A DNA stretch of 12,540 nt from an uncultured Pseudomonadota bacterium (GTDB lineage: Bacteria > Bdellovibrionota_B > Oligoflexia > Oligoflexales > CAILAO01): contig CAILAO010000336.1 in the NCBI GenBank assembly GCA_903832105.1, positions 1 to 12,540 on the forward strand. The letters run 5' to 3'. Every line of letters starts with the position of its first letter. Position 1 is the stretch's first letter. A program made the translations under genes and the position numbers. This document shows positions 1 through 7,243 of the stretch, in pieces. The notes under the pieces were generated by a model that was not told the origin of the DNA, ran no database searches, and saw only the letters and a list, made by a program, of their open reading frames with translations.

Positions 1-5
1 GAATT

Positions 6-10
6 GGAGG
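6..10 (+). promoter_or_regulatory. Shine-Dalgarno site of the M50 protease gene
   Basis: GGAGG lies five bases before the in-frame TTG at 16. It favours that codon over the TTG at 4, which would overlap the site itself. It also implies that the gene is complete in the window although its frame stays open to base 1. Confidence 0.55.
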
Positions 11-15
11 TTCCT

Positions 16-687
16 TTGATTCCTGAGCAGATTGCGAGTGCCATCACTTTTTTTCTTGCTATGTTGATTTGTCTGACCTTTCATGAAGCTGCCCATGCCT
101 ATGCGGCAAAACTTCGTGGTGATAATACAGCGGAATCTATGGGACGTCTTTCGCTGAACCCTCTTGTCCATGCCGATATTGTCGGAACCATTATCTTGCC
201 ACTTGTTGCCGTTTTGACTTCGATTCCCGTTTTTGGGTGGGCTAAACCCGTCCCGATTGATCCTCGAAACTTTAAAAGTGGTAGGATCGATCATTTTATT
301 GTGGCAGGAGCCGGACCATTTTCAAATCTTCTTCTCTGTTTCGTATGTGTTGTCTTGCTTAAAATCTATGAAATCATTCCTCCGATTGCGCTTTTGTCAC
401 CCGGTGGATTTCTCTTTCCCTTGATTCATCTTGTTCATGCGATGGTCTTGGTTAATGCGATTTTGGCCGTATTTAATCTCCTTCCTCTTCCGCCGCTTGA
501 TGGTGCCGCGGTCTTTGGAGTTCTGCTGCCTGAACGTTGGGCAGAAAGCTTTGAACGATTTGTCTCGCCGTATAGTTTTATTATTTTGATCTTATTACTG
601 ACGTCCGGCGCTCTGAATTGGATGGGAAATCTGGCGGCGGCGTATATAGGCGTTGTTGGGGTTGTTGTTCAGATGATTTTCTCATAA
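16..687 (+). CDS. Site-2-protease-like M50 family membrane metalloprotease
   Basis: This is a polytopic inner-membrane zinc protease of the short S2P/M50 type common in bacteria, with no PDZ domain. Numbering from the TTG at base 4, the first hydrophobic segment carries the zinc-binding HEAAH at residues 27-31 and the last part carries NLLPLPPLDG at 158-167, whose Asp166 is the third zinc ligand. A GWAKPVP stretch near 79-84 and AGAGPFSNL near 101-109 are also typical of the family. Four or so membrane helices are visible. The start is placed at the TTG at 16 because GGAGG lies five bases before it; with the TTG at 4 the protein has 227 residues, with 16 it has 223. Substrates are unknown: such short M50 proteins often sit beside housekeeping genes, and nothing here points to a sigma-factor pathway. 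A 143-bp gap with a promoter candidate separates it from pyrG. Confidence 0.88.
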   Translation: MIPEQIASAITFFLAMLICLTFHEAAHAYAAKLRGDNTAESMGRLSLNPLVHADIVGTIILPLVAVLTSIPVFGWAKPVPIDPRNFKSGRIDHFIVAGAGPFSNLLLCFVCVVLLKIYEIIPPIALLSPGGFLFPLIHLVHAMVLVNAILAVFNLLPLPPLDGAAVFGVLLPERWAESFERFVSPYSFIILILLLTSGALNWMGNLAAAYIGVVGVVVQMIFS

Positions 688-734
688 CTTTTTCACGTTA
701 CCTCAACCCCTTGGATATTATAGCCTTTTTCAAA

Positions 735-764
735 TTGACCCTGCGGGACTCTTTCCTGTACGAT
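735..764 (+). promoter_or_regulatory. Candidate sigma-70 promoter for pyrG operon
   Basis: TTGACC at 735-740 (5 of 6 to the -35 consensus) is separated by 18 bp from TACGAT at 759-764 (4 of 6 to the -10 consensus). Transcription would start near 771, about 60 bases before the pyrG start. The site is in the only sizeable gap upstream of the pyrG-to-rpoN run, where a promoter is expected. It was judged by eye only. Confidence 0.4.
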
Positions 765-792
765 GACATCCCGTCATGCATGAGAATTCTCA
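763..792 (+). repeat. Nest of three abutting palindromes in the pyrG leader
   Basis: ATGAC and GTCAT flank a 5-base spacer at 763-777. TCATGCATGA at 774-783 is a perfect 10-bp palindrome. TGAGAATTCTCA at 781-792 is a perfect 12-bp palindrome. Together they cover the end of the candidate -10 element and the presumed start of transcription, a position suited to a repressor operator or a leader RNA hairpin. No known regulator motif was recognised. Confidence 0.45.
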
Positions 793-830
793 CGGATTTT
801 CATTTTGCGTACATTTATTAGAGGATTTTT

Positions 831-2468
831 ATGAAAACGCGACATCAGCGGACAAAGTATATTTTTGTAACAGGAGGAGTTGTTTCGTCCCTTGGAAAAG
901 GGGTTCTTTCGGCTAGCGTTGGCGCTTTGCTTGAGACGCGTGGGCTCAAAGTGAGTCTTACTAAAGCTGACCCTTATATCAACGTTGATCCTGGAACGAT
1001 GAATCCTTTTCAACATGGGGAAGTATTTGTAACTGATGACGGAGCCGAGACAGATCTCGATATCGGCCATTACCAACGATTCACGAAAGCCACGTTAACG
1101 CGACTGAACAGTTTTTCGACGGGTCAGGTCTATGATGTAGTTCTTGGAAAAGAAAGGCGCGGTGATTATCTCGGCGGAACGGTACAGGTTATCCCTCACA
1201 TTACCGATCAAATAAAAGAAAACATCTACAAGTCTTCAAAGGGGACAGATATTGCCATTGTGGAGATTGGCGGAACCGTGGGTGACATCGAGGGGCTGCC
1301 GTTTCTCGAGGCTATCAGACAGATTCGCTATGATTTGGGTGACGAAAACGTTTTATACATCCATTTAACGCTTCTTCCATACATAGGTGCCGCAAAAGAG
1401 TTGAAGACAAAACCTACACAGCACTCCGTGAAAGAGCTGAGACAGATAGGTGTTCAACCCGACATCCTTGTGTGTCGTGCGGATCGTTCGATCCCAGAGG
1501 ATCATAAGAAAAAGATCGCGCTGTTTTGCAACGTGAAACCAGAGTGTGTTTTTGAAGCACGTGATTTAGACAGTGTGTATAAAATGCCTGTCGTGTTGCA
1601 CGAACAAGGTCTTGATCAGATTATCGTTAACATGCTGAATATTTGGACTGGCGCTCCTGATCTCTCAAAATGGCGTGGCATTGTTGATGTCCTTAACAAT
1701 CCAAAAAGGCGTTGCCGGGTCGGTGTTGTGGGGAAATATGTTGGTGTTGTGGATGCTTATAAATCGATTAATGAAGCGTTGATTCATGCGGGTATTGCTA
1801 ATAATGCCGCCATTGAGACGGTCTATCTCGACGCTGAAGAGATCGTTGATGAAAGGGCAGACGAAAAACTAAAGGACCTAGATGGAGTTATCGTGCCTGG
1901 CGGATTTGGGCTTCGAGGCATCGAAGGAAAAATTTCGACTATTCGATACCTTCGGGAAAAGAAAGTCCCGTTTTTGGGAATCTGTCTCGGGATGCAGCTT
2001 GCTTCAGTCGAATTTGCACGTCATAAACTAGGGTTGAAGGATTCTCATAGTCAAGAGTTTGGACCAAACTCCGAGCATCAAGTCGTTCATCTTATGGAAA
2101 CGCAAAGGGGTGTTGTGAATAAGGGTGGAACCATGCGCCTTGGAGCTTATCCTTGTAAGCTTTTATCTGGTTCAAAAGTTCATTATGCCTATGGAGAAAC
2201 ACTGTCGGTATCTGAAAGGCACCGTCATCGTTTTGAGTTCAACAATAAATATCGTGAGCATTTTCAAGAGCACGGTATGACGTTTAGTGGGCTTTCCCCT
2301 GATGGCGAATTGGTCGAAATTATAGAGATTAAAGATCATCCCTGGTTTGTGGGCTGTCAGTTTCATCCGGAGTTAAAGAGTAGCCCTATGGAAGCGCACC
2401 CGCTTTTCAGAGAATTTGTTGCGGCTGCTTTGGATTTTCAAAAGGGTAGAAAACCAGCACACGGGTAA
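831..2468 (+). CDS. pyrG: CTP synthase (glutamine-hydrolysing)
   Basis: It makes CTP from UTP, ATP and glutamine in the cytoplasm (EC 6.3.4.2). The 545-residue length matches the family. The N-terminal amidoligase domain (about 1-270) begins with the family signature KYIFVTGGVVSSLGKG at residues 9-24, containing the ATP-binding loop. The C-terminal class I glutaminase domain (about 295-540) has the nucleophile Cys385 in GICLGMQ, with His512 and Glu514 in FHPE completing the triad. The oxyanion-region PGGFG is at 356-360. The ATG start has GAGGA five bases upstream. kdsD begins two bases after the stop codon, so the two are almost certainly co-transcribed. CTP is needed for CMP-Kdo, which links this gene to its LPS neighbours. 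No unusual residues were seen. Confidence 0.97.
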   Translation: MKTRHQRTKYIFVTGGVVSSLGKGVLSASVGALLETRGLKVSLTKADPYINVDPGTMNPFQHGEVFVTDDGAETDLDIGHYQRFTKATLTRLNSFSTGQVYDVVLGKERRGDYLGGTVQVIPHITDQIKENIYKSSKGTDIAIVEIGGTVGDIEGLPFLEAIRQIRYDLGDENVLYIHLTLLPYIGAAKELKTKPTQHSVKELRQIGVQPDILVCRADRSIPEDHKKKIALFCNVKPECVFEARDLDSVYKMPVVLHEQGLDQIIVNMLNIWTGAPDLSKWRGIVDVLNNPKRRCRVGVVGKYVGVVDAYKSINEALIHAGIANNAAIETVYLDAEEIVDERADEKLKDLDGVIVPGGFGLRGIEGKISTIRYLREKKVPFLGICLGMQLASVEFARHKLGLKDSHSQEFGPNSEHQVVHLMETQRGVVNKGGTMRLGAYPCKLLSGSKVHYAYGETLSVSERHRHRFEFNNKYREHFQEHGMTFSGLSPDGELVEIIEIKDHPWFVGCQFHPELKSSPMEAHPLFREFVAAALDFQKGRKPAHG

Positions 2469-2470
2469 CT

Positions 2471-3469
2471 ATGCAAAATAAGAAACCAAAAATTGGCGTA
2501 GAGCATTTAGTGGAGTGGGGTAGGGAGGCCCTTCTTCAAGAGGCGGAATCACTACACAAGACATCTCAGAAAATCTCTTCGACTTTTGCCGAAGCTTGTT
2601 TTGTCATTCTAAACTGTATAGGCAAAGTTGTAGTGTCTGGCGTCGGAAAATCTGGTCATATTGCAAGAAAAATTTCTTCAACACTGTCAAGCACAGGAAC
2701 ATCTTCGGTTTTTCTTCATCCCACAGAGGCTATTCACGGTGATTTTGGGCTTCTTCAAACTTCGGACGTTTTAATTGTCATCGGTTTTGGCGGTGAAACC
2801 CAAGAAATCTTAGAGGTTGCCAAATTTGGAAGACGGATCGGGATTCCAATCATCGGGATTGTTGGTAAAGCTGATTCCTCCCTGGCTAGGCTTTCTCACT
2901 ACCTACTTGACGGTAGCATTGATCGGGAGGTGTGTCCCCTTAACCTTGCCCCGACGACATCGTCGACGGTGGCATTGGCGCTTGGAGATGCGTTGAGCGT
3001 TTGCCTCATGAAGGCGCGCGGGTTTAACGAATCGGATTTTGCTGCCTATCATCCCGGTGGGTCGCTTGGAAGAAAACTTTCACTCGTCATGGATCATATG
3101 CATTTTGCCGAAAGACTCCCAAAACTTAAAAAAGAATCTGATTTTAAAAGCGTTTTGACCGCTGTTACACAAGAAAATTTTGGCATCGCTGCCGTTGTCG
3201 CAGACGATGGGACCCTAATAGGATCAATCTCAGACGGTGACTTGAGACGGGTGCTTTTGAAATCCGGTGCTGAAGCGCTCACCATGAAGGCTGAGCAGTA
3301 TATGTCAAAAAAGCCGAAGACAATCCACGAACGTGCCCTTGCCATCGATGCACTGAGGCTCATGGAATCCCATCAAATTACACGTCTATTTGTCGTAGCT
3401 TCAGTAGAACATCGTAAGCCCGTTGGATTGGTGCGGATGCAGGATCTACTCGCAGCAAAGATCATGTAG
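2471..3469 (+). CDS. kdsD: D-arabinose-5-phosphate isomerase (KpsF/GutQ family)
   Basis: It interconverts ribulose 5-phosphate and arabinose 5-phosphate, the first step toward Kdo for LPS (EC 5.3.1.13), in the cytoplasm. At 332 residues it matches E. coli KdsD (328). An N-terminal SIS domain (about 40-200) is followed by two CBS domains (about 208-262 and 277-330). From my memory of the E. coli sequence, its catalytic residues appear here as Lys60 (GKSGH), Glu109, Glu153 (EVCPLNLAPT) and His194 (YHPGGSLGRKL). The phosphosugar loop that reads SNSGE in E. coli reads GFGGE here (residues 105-109), so both serines are glycines. Only 2 bp follow the pyrG stop and there is no clear Shine-Dalgarno site, which suggests coupling to pyrG translation. 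Downstream, 84 bp precede lptC; kdsC, often found there, is missing. The sibling paralogue GutQ is excluded only by context. Confidence 0.93.
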   Translation: MQNKKPKIGVEHLVEWGREALLQEAESLHKTSQKISSTFAEACFVILNCIGKVVVSGVGKSGHIARKISSTLSSTGTSSVFLHPTEAIHGDFGLLQTSDVLIVIGFGGETQEILEVAKFGRRIGIPIIGIVGKADSSLARLSHYLLDGSIDREVCPLNLAPTTSSTVALALGDALSVCLMKARGFNESDFAAYHPGGSLGRKLSLVMDHMHFAERLPKLKKESDFKSVLTAVTQENFGIAAVVADDGTLIGSISDGDLRRVLLKSGAEALTMKAEQYMSKKPKTIHERALAIDALRLMESHQITRLFVVASVEHRKPVGLVRMQDLLAAKIM

Positions 3470-3539
3470 TTTCTTTTTGTTTTGAAAAAATCAATTCTAT
3501 GAAAGAATAGACTGAAATAGTGGTGAGTTGTCACGCACT

Positions 3540-3548
3540 GGAGGAAGG
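3540..3548 (+). promoter_or_regulatory. Strong Shine-Dalgarno site deciding the lptC TTG start
   Basis: GGAGGAAGG ends five bases before the TTG at 3554. No ATG or GTG in this frame lies near it, and the encoded protein starts directly with a short charged end and its membrane anchor, so the site settles the TTG start. Confidence 0.7.
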
Positions 3549-3553
3549 ATTTT

Positions 3554-4141
3554 TTGGGGAAGATTATTGTCATTATTGGTTTTTTGATTTTTTTCTTTTC
3601 GGCTCTTTATATTTTTATAACGATCGATAAGAAAGCGCCTATCGAAAACATTAAAACTGAAACAGTGAAAACCCCAAGGATCATTTTGTCGGACTTTACG
3701 CACTACAACTATGAAAAGGGAAGTCTGGCGTCGTCCCTTTCCGCAAGACTTGGATATCTAATAGATCCGAATATTGTAGAGGTTTTTGGAGATGTCCGTG
3801 GAAAGAACTATAAGAAAGATGGGGGGGAAGTCATCAAGGCCGAGTCTGGAAGGGCATATTTCGGGACAGACGATCTGGATCGCATGTTCCAAAACGCCCA
3901 GATGGAAAAAGCCGAGTTAAAAGGCATGATAGAGATCGAGTTTCATGACCATAAACTTCTTACTGATTATGCCGAGTATAGTACAAAAGAAAATGTGGTA
4001 TCATCGACCCGCCCCACTCGTATCGAGGGTAATAAACGATGGTTTATCGGGCAGAATGGTTTTAGATATGATCTGACAAAAGAGCACATTGTGTTTGATG
4101 GGCCTATTGAAGGAGAGGTCGTTCCCAGTGAGAGCAGATAA
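3554..4141 (+). CDS. lptC: LPS export periplasmic bridge protein LptC
   Basis: LptC is anchored in the inner membrane and receives LPS from the LptB2FG transporter, passing it to LptA across the periplasm. At 195 residues it is close to E. coli LptC (191). A single N-terminal membrane anchor spans about residues 4-24 (IIVIIGFLIFFFSALYIFI). The rest is a beta-rich periplasmic domain of the LptC/YrbK type, with short alternating strands such as those around 115-150. Identity is weak at sequence level, as is usual for LptC, so the call rests on topology, length and its place directly before lptA and lptB. The start is TTG, supported by GGAGGAAGG just upstream. The 84-bp gap after kdsD holds a 5-bp hairpin (3494-3508) but no convincing terminator. 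The gene overlaps lptA by 14 bases. Confidence 0.88.
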   Translation: MGKIIVIIGFLIFFFSALYIFITIDKKAPIENIKTETVKTPRIILSDFTHYNYEKGSLASSLSARLGYLIDPNIVEVFGDVRGKNYKKDGGEVIKAESGRAYFGTDDLDRMFQNAQMEKAELKGMIEIEFHDHKLLTDYAEYSTKENVVSSTRPTRIEGNKRWFIGQNGFRYDLTKEHIVFDGPIEGEVVPSESR

Positions 4142-4958
4142 AAGCATTAGACGAGGTTATGTGGATAACTTGCTAAAACTGTGGCTCTGCGGCTTCGGAG
4201 CATCAATGTTTTTCGTTCTTTTTTCTGAATTTTCAGTGATGCCGCTCGCAAGAGCTGACATTATCGATGACGAAGCGGAGGAAACTGGAACTATATCGAC
4301 GAAGGCAGCGGAGCCGTCAACGCCTCCAACTCCAACAACGCAACCTGGCGATACGGGTTCAAAAGCTAAAGAGGTGAAACAAGGAACTCCACCCACAGCC
4401 ACCAGCGGCCCGGCAGCTTCTCCAGCGGCAGCAAAAAAAGCACCCCCATCAAAGAGCACTAGCACGATCGATGCAGCTTCAAAAACTTCGTCTGAAAAAG
4501 ATGAAAAGAAAAAGAAGTCCGTTTCTGACGACAGCTCTAAAGAACCGGTGCGCTTCACGGGGGGCAATATGCAAGGATCACTTGCCAAGGGTCAACGAAC
4601 CCTTGAATTGGTCAAAACCCCATCAAAGGACCTTGTGGTGACGCAGGGGGATTTTCGACTTGAGTCTGATAAAGCGACGGTTTTTTTTGATAAGAAGACC
4701 GATGACGTTTTTAGGATTGAAGCAATTGGCAATGTAAAAATATTTAAAGTGGACCCTGAGACTGGAAAACAGGTCAGGGCTTTTGCTGGAAAAGTTGTCT
4801 TTTTCAACAATGAGCGAAAAGTCGTTTTAACTCAAAACCCGAAGCTCTGGAGGGGAAAGGAACAACAACTCGTTGGCAAGAAGATTACCTACGAACTTGA
4901 TACTGGTATGATACATGTTGATGAAGCTGAAGGCGTTATGCGCCCCGGAGAACAGTGA
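4128..4958 (+). CDS. lptA: LPS transport periplasmic protein LptA (OstA-like) with long linker
   Basis: LptA forms the periplasmic beta-jellyroll filament that carries LPS from LptC to LptD. From the GTG at 4128 the protein has 276 residues, against 185 in E. coli. Residues 1-43 form a signal peptide ending ARA before DI. Residues 44-139 are a low-complexity stretch rich in Pro, Ala, Ser, Thr and Lys, including KDEKKKKS. Residues 140-276 are the OstA-type domain, opening VRFTGGNMQG and ending in short alternating strands (GNVKIFKV, AGKVVFF, KKITYELDTG). The GTG start is chosen because AGGAGAGG (4111-4118) lies nine bases upstream; an earlier TTG at 4089 is possible but lacks a site, and a GTG at 4161 would also keep the signal peptide. 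It overlaps lptC by 14 bases and its stop overlaps the lptB ATG by one base. Confidence 0.88.
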   Translation: MRADKSIRRGYVDNLLKLWLCGFGASMFFVLFSEFSVMPLARADIIDDEAEETGTISTKAAEPSTPPTPTTQPGDTGSKAKEVKQGTPPTATSGPAASPAAAKKAPPSKSTSTIDAASKTSSEKDEKKKKSVSDDSSKEPVRFTGGNMQGSLAKGQRTLELVKTPSKDLVVTQGDFRLESDKATVFFDKKTDDVFRIEAIGNVKIFKVDPETGKQVRAFAGKVVFFNNERKVVLTQNPKLWRGKEQQLVGKKITYELDTGMIHVDEAEGVMRPGEQ

Positions 4959-5725
4959 TGACGGAAACCCTCGGTATGCCAGGACGGCGAAAAACTGACG
5001 CATCTTTGGAGCTGCAAGCTCACAACCTTTGCAAGTCTTTTAAAACCCGTCAGGTTGTAAAGGGAGTCAGTTTCTCTGTTTCGAGCGGTCAAGTGATTGG
5101 GCTTTTAGGCCCTAACGGTGCCGTTAAAACAACAAGTTTTTATATGATCGTGGGGCTACTCTACCCACAGTCGGGTATTGTAACGCTTGGCTATGAAGAC
5201 ATCACAATGCTTCCCATGCACCTGAGGGCAAATCGCGGCATTAGTTATCTTCCTCAGAATATGTCGATATTCAGAAAGCTCACAGTTGAAGAAAACCTCC
5301 TTGCAATCATGGAAGTGACGGGTGTTCCGAGCCATCGTAGGCGACTCTTGCTTCAGGAACTTCTCGGTAAATTTCAAATCGAGCATATTGCGCAGTCGAT
5401 GGGATCTGCTCTGTCGGGTGGAGAAAGAAGGCGGGTGGAGATTGCGAGAGCTTTAATATCGAGACCCAAGTTCCTACTTCTCGATGAACCTTTTGCGGGG
5501 ATTGACCCAGTCACTGTCCAGGAAATCCAAGGAATCATAGCTAAACTTCGAGAAGAAGGTCTTGGAATTTTAATAACCGACCATAATGTTAGAGAAACTT
5601 TGGGAATTTGTGATAGAGCTCATATTTTGTGCGAAGGCCAAATTATTGCCCAAGGTTTACCCGCCGAAATCTCAAATAACCAAGCGGTAAGAGAGGCTTA
5701 TTTAGGCGAAAATTTCAGACTCTAA
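4958..5725 (+). CDS. lptB: LPS export ABC transporter ATPase LptB
   Basis: LptB is the cytoplasmic ATPase that, with LptF and LptG, powers extraction of LPS from the inner membrane. Similarity to E. coli LptB is high over the whole length, ending in the shared YLGENFRL. Numbering from the overlapping GTG at 4955: Q-loop Gln101 (LPQNMSIF), signature LSGGERRR at 153-160, Walker B FLLLDEP with Asp177 and Glu178, H-loop His210 (ITDHNVRETL). The Walker A motif reads GPNGAVKT at 52-59, with Val57 where ABC ATPases have Gly (codon GTT at 5123-5125; GGT expected). Lys58 and Thr59 are kept. The ATG at 4958 is preferred because CGGAG sits seven bases upstream and the ATG overlaps the lptA stop as TGATG; GTG 4955 or ATG 4976 are alternatives. 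lptF and lptG are not in the window. rpoN follows after 37 bp. Confidence 0.95.
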   Translation: MTETLGMPGRRKTDASLELQAHNLCKSFKTRQVVKGVSFSVSSGQVIGLLGPNGAVKTTSFYMIVGLLYPQSGIVTLGYEDITMLPMHLRANRGISYLPQNMSIFRKLTVEENLLAIMEVTGVPSHRRRLLLQELLGKFQIEHIAQSMGSALSGGERRRVEIARALISRPKFLLLDEPFAGIDPVTVQEIQGIIAKLREEGLGILITDHNVRETLGICDRAHILCEGQIIAQGLPAEISNNQAVREAYLGENFRL

Positions 5726-5756
5726 AATGGATCTTTTTTTGCGTACAGTGTAAATT

Positions 5757-5762
5757 AAAAGG
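5757..5762 (+). promoter_or_regulatory. Purine-rich stretch abutting the rpoN start
   Basis: AAAAGG ends at the base before the rpoN ATG, leaving no spacer, so it is a poor Shine-Dalgarno site. The ATG is nonetheless the first usable start after an in-frame TAA at 5751 and gives the standard RpoN N-terminus. Initiation may depend on coupling to lptB or be weak. Confidence 0.3.
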
Positions 5763-7235
5763 ATGGCACTTGATCTTCGACAGAGTCTACGTTTAACCCA
5801 ACAGCTGCTCATGACTCCTCAGTTGCAGCAGGCTATCAAACTGCTTCAATTGTCCCGTGTTGAGCTTGAGCAGTTTGTCGAAGCTCAACTTCAGGAAAAC
5901 CCCGTCCTGGAGGAAGGAATTCAAGAATCTTCAGAAGAGGTTGCTCAGAGCGAGCGAGAAACCGAGAGAACTGAAGAACAAGCTATTTCCGAGCAAATGG
6001 GCGAGGCCTCGAATATCGTCGATAGCGTCGGTCAAGAGGATAGTAAAGAGGTTGATTGGGAAGAGTTCTCTCGTTTTCAAGAATCCCTACCCCCGGCTCC
6101 ATCCTATTCAGTTAATCGTGATACCGAAGCACCTAATTATGAGAACATCATCACCCGCTCCAAAACACTTCAAGAGCATCTGATGCAGCAAGTGGGTGAG
6201 CTGGACTTTTCCGAAGACGAAAAACGAATTGCTACCGTTATCACTGGAAATGTCGACGAAAAAGGTTACCTTGCTAATACAACAATAGAGGAAATTGCCA
6301 CGGCAGAAAATGTGTCCGTAGAATCTGTGGAAGGAATCCTTGATACTGTTCAGCGATTTGATCCTCCCGGTGTTGCTGCAAGAGATTTAAAAGAGTGTCT
6401 TCTTATTCAACTGCGTAATGGTCATTTCAAAAACGGTATTGTTGAAAAGATCGTCGAAAATCACCTTCACGATCTTGAGAATAGAAATTATCAAAATATA
6501 TCCCGAATTCTAAAAATTCCCATCCCTAAGGTTATTGAAAATGTTCAAATCATCGCTGAGCTGGAGCCCATTCCTGGAAGGCCGTTTGGCGGGGATGTTG
6601 TCCCTTACGTTGTCCCTGATGTCTATGTTTTTAAACTTGGGGAGGAATGGGTTGTTCACCTAAATGAAGAAGGACTTCCAGAGCTTAAAGTCAGTAACTT
6701 TTATACAAACATGCTGAATAAGAGCGAGTCCAAAGGTGTAGAAAAAAACTATATTCAGGAAAAATTAAAATCTGCTGTCTGGCTTATAAAAAGTATCCAA
6801 CAAAGGCAGCGTACGATTTATAAAGTGGCCGAATGTATCGTGAAACGCCAGAAAGACTTTTTTGATAAAGGCGTTGAATACTTGCATCCCATGATTTTGA
6901 AAGATATTGCAGAAGACATCGGTATGCATGAATCAACGATAAGCCGTGTCACAAACAATAAATTTATGCACACTACGCGTGGCATCGTCGAGCTGAAATA
7001 TTTCTTCAATAGTTCTGTGACGCGTGCCGATGGAGGTGAGGATCTCGCGAGCGAGTCCGTCAAGCGGATGATCGAAGAAATCATCAAAGGCGAAGATCTA
7101 AAACATCCTCATTCCGATCAAAGAATTGTGGAGATTTTGGAAGAAAAAGGGATTCAATTAGCTCGTCGAACGGTAGCGAAGTACCGTGAACAGCTTAGGA
7201 TTTTACCTTCCGCCAAGAGAAAGAAATACTACTAA
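5763..7235 (+). CDS. rpoN: RNA polymerase sigma-54 factor RpoN
   Basis: Sigma-54 directs RNA polymerase to -24/-12 promoters that need an AAA+ activator. The 490-residue protein has all parts in order: Gln- and Leu-rich region I (1-50, with MTPQLQQAIKLLQLSRVEL at 17-35) contacting activators; acidic region II (about 51-110); a core-binding domain (about 125-330); a helix-turn-helix near 376-400 (MHESTISRV); and the RpoN box ARRTVAKYRE at 467-476 that reads the -24 element. Nothing appears truncated. Its place behind lptB is the usual proteobacterial arrangement and probably reflects an ancient operon. The hpf and ptsN genes that commonly follow are absent; the next gene, hrpB, converges from the other strand 8 bp away. 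The ATG abuts a purine stretch with no normal spacing. Confidence 0.97.
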   Translation: MALDLRQSLRLTQQLLMTPQLQQAIKLLQLSRVELEQFVEAQLQENPVLEEGIQESSEEVAQSERETERTEEQAISEQMGEASNIVDSVGQEDSKEVDWEEFSRFQESLPPAPSYSVNRDTEAPNYENIITRSKTLQEHLMQQVGELDFSEDEKRIATVITGNVDEKGYLANTTIEEIATAENVSVESVEGILDTVQRFDPPGVAARDLKECLLIQLRNGHFKNGIVEKIVENHLHDLENRNYQNISRILKIPIPKVIENVQIIAELEPIPGRPFGGDVVPYVVPDVYVFKLGEEWVVHLNEEGLPELKVSNFYTNMLNKSESKGVEKNYIQEKLKSAVWLIKSIQQRQRTIYKVAECIVKRQKDFFDKGVEYLHPMILKDIAEDIGMHESTISRVTNNKFMHTTRGIVELKYFFNSSVTRADGGEDLASESVKRMIEEIIKGEDLKHPHSDQRIVEILEEKGIQLARRTVAKYREQLRILPSAKRKKYY

Positions 7236-7243
7236 ACATGCGA

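Noticed and set aside
3494..3508. Hairpin ATTCT/AGAAT between kdsD and lptC
   Set aside because: Only five A/T-rich pairs and no following U-run, so not a terminator.
3482..3510. Possible promoter (TTGAAA) between kdsD and lptC
   Set aside because: No hexamer 16-18 bp downstream matches a -10 element in more than about half its positions.
4157..4588. 143-residue open frame opposite lptA
   Set aside because: Shadow of the low-complexity lptA linker; composition mirrors the repeats on the plus strand and no ribosome site is seen.
5764..5779. TGGCAC resembling a sigma-54 -24 element at the rpoN start
   Set aside because: The -12 position reads CTTC instead of TTGC, and the site is inside the start of the rpoN coding sequence.
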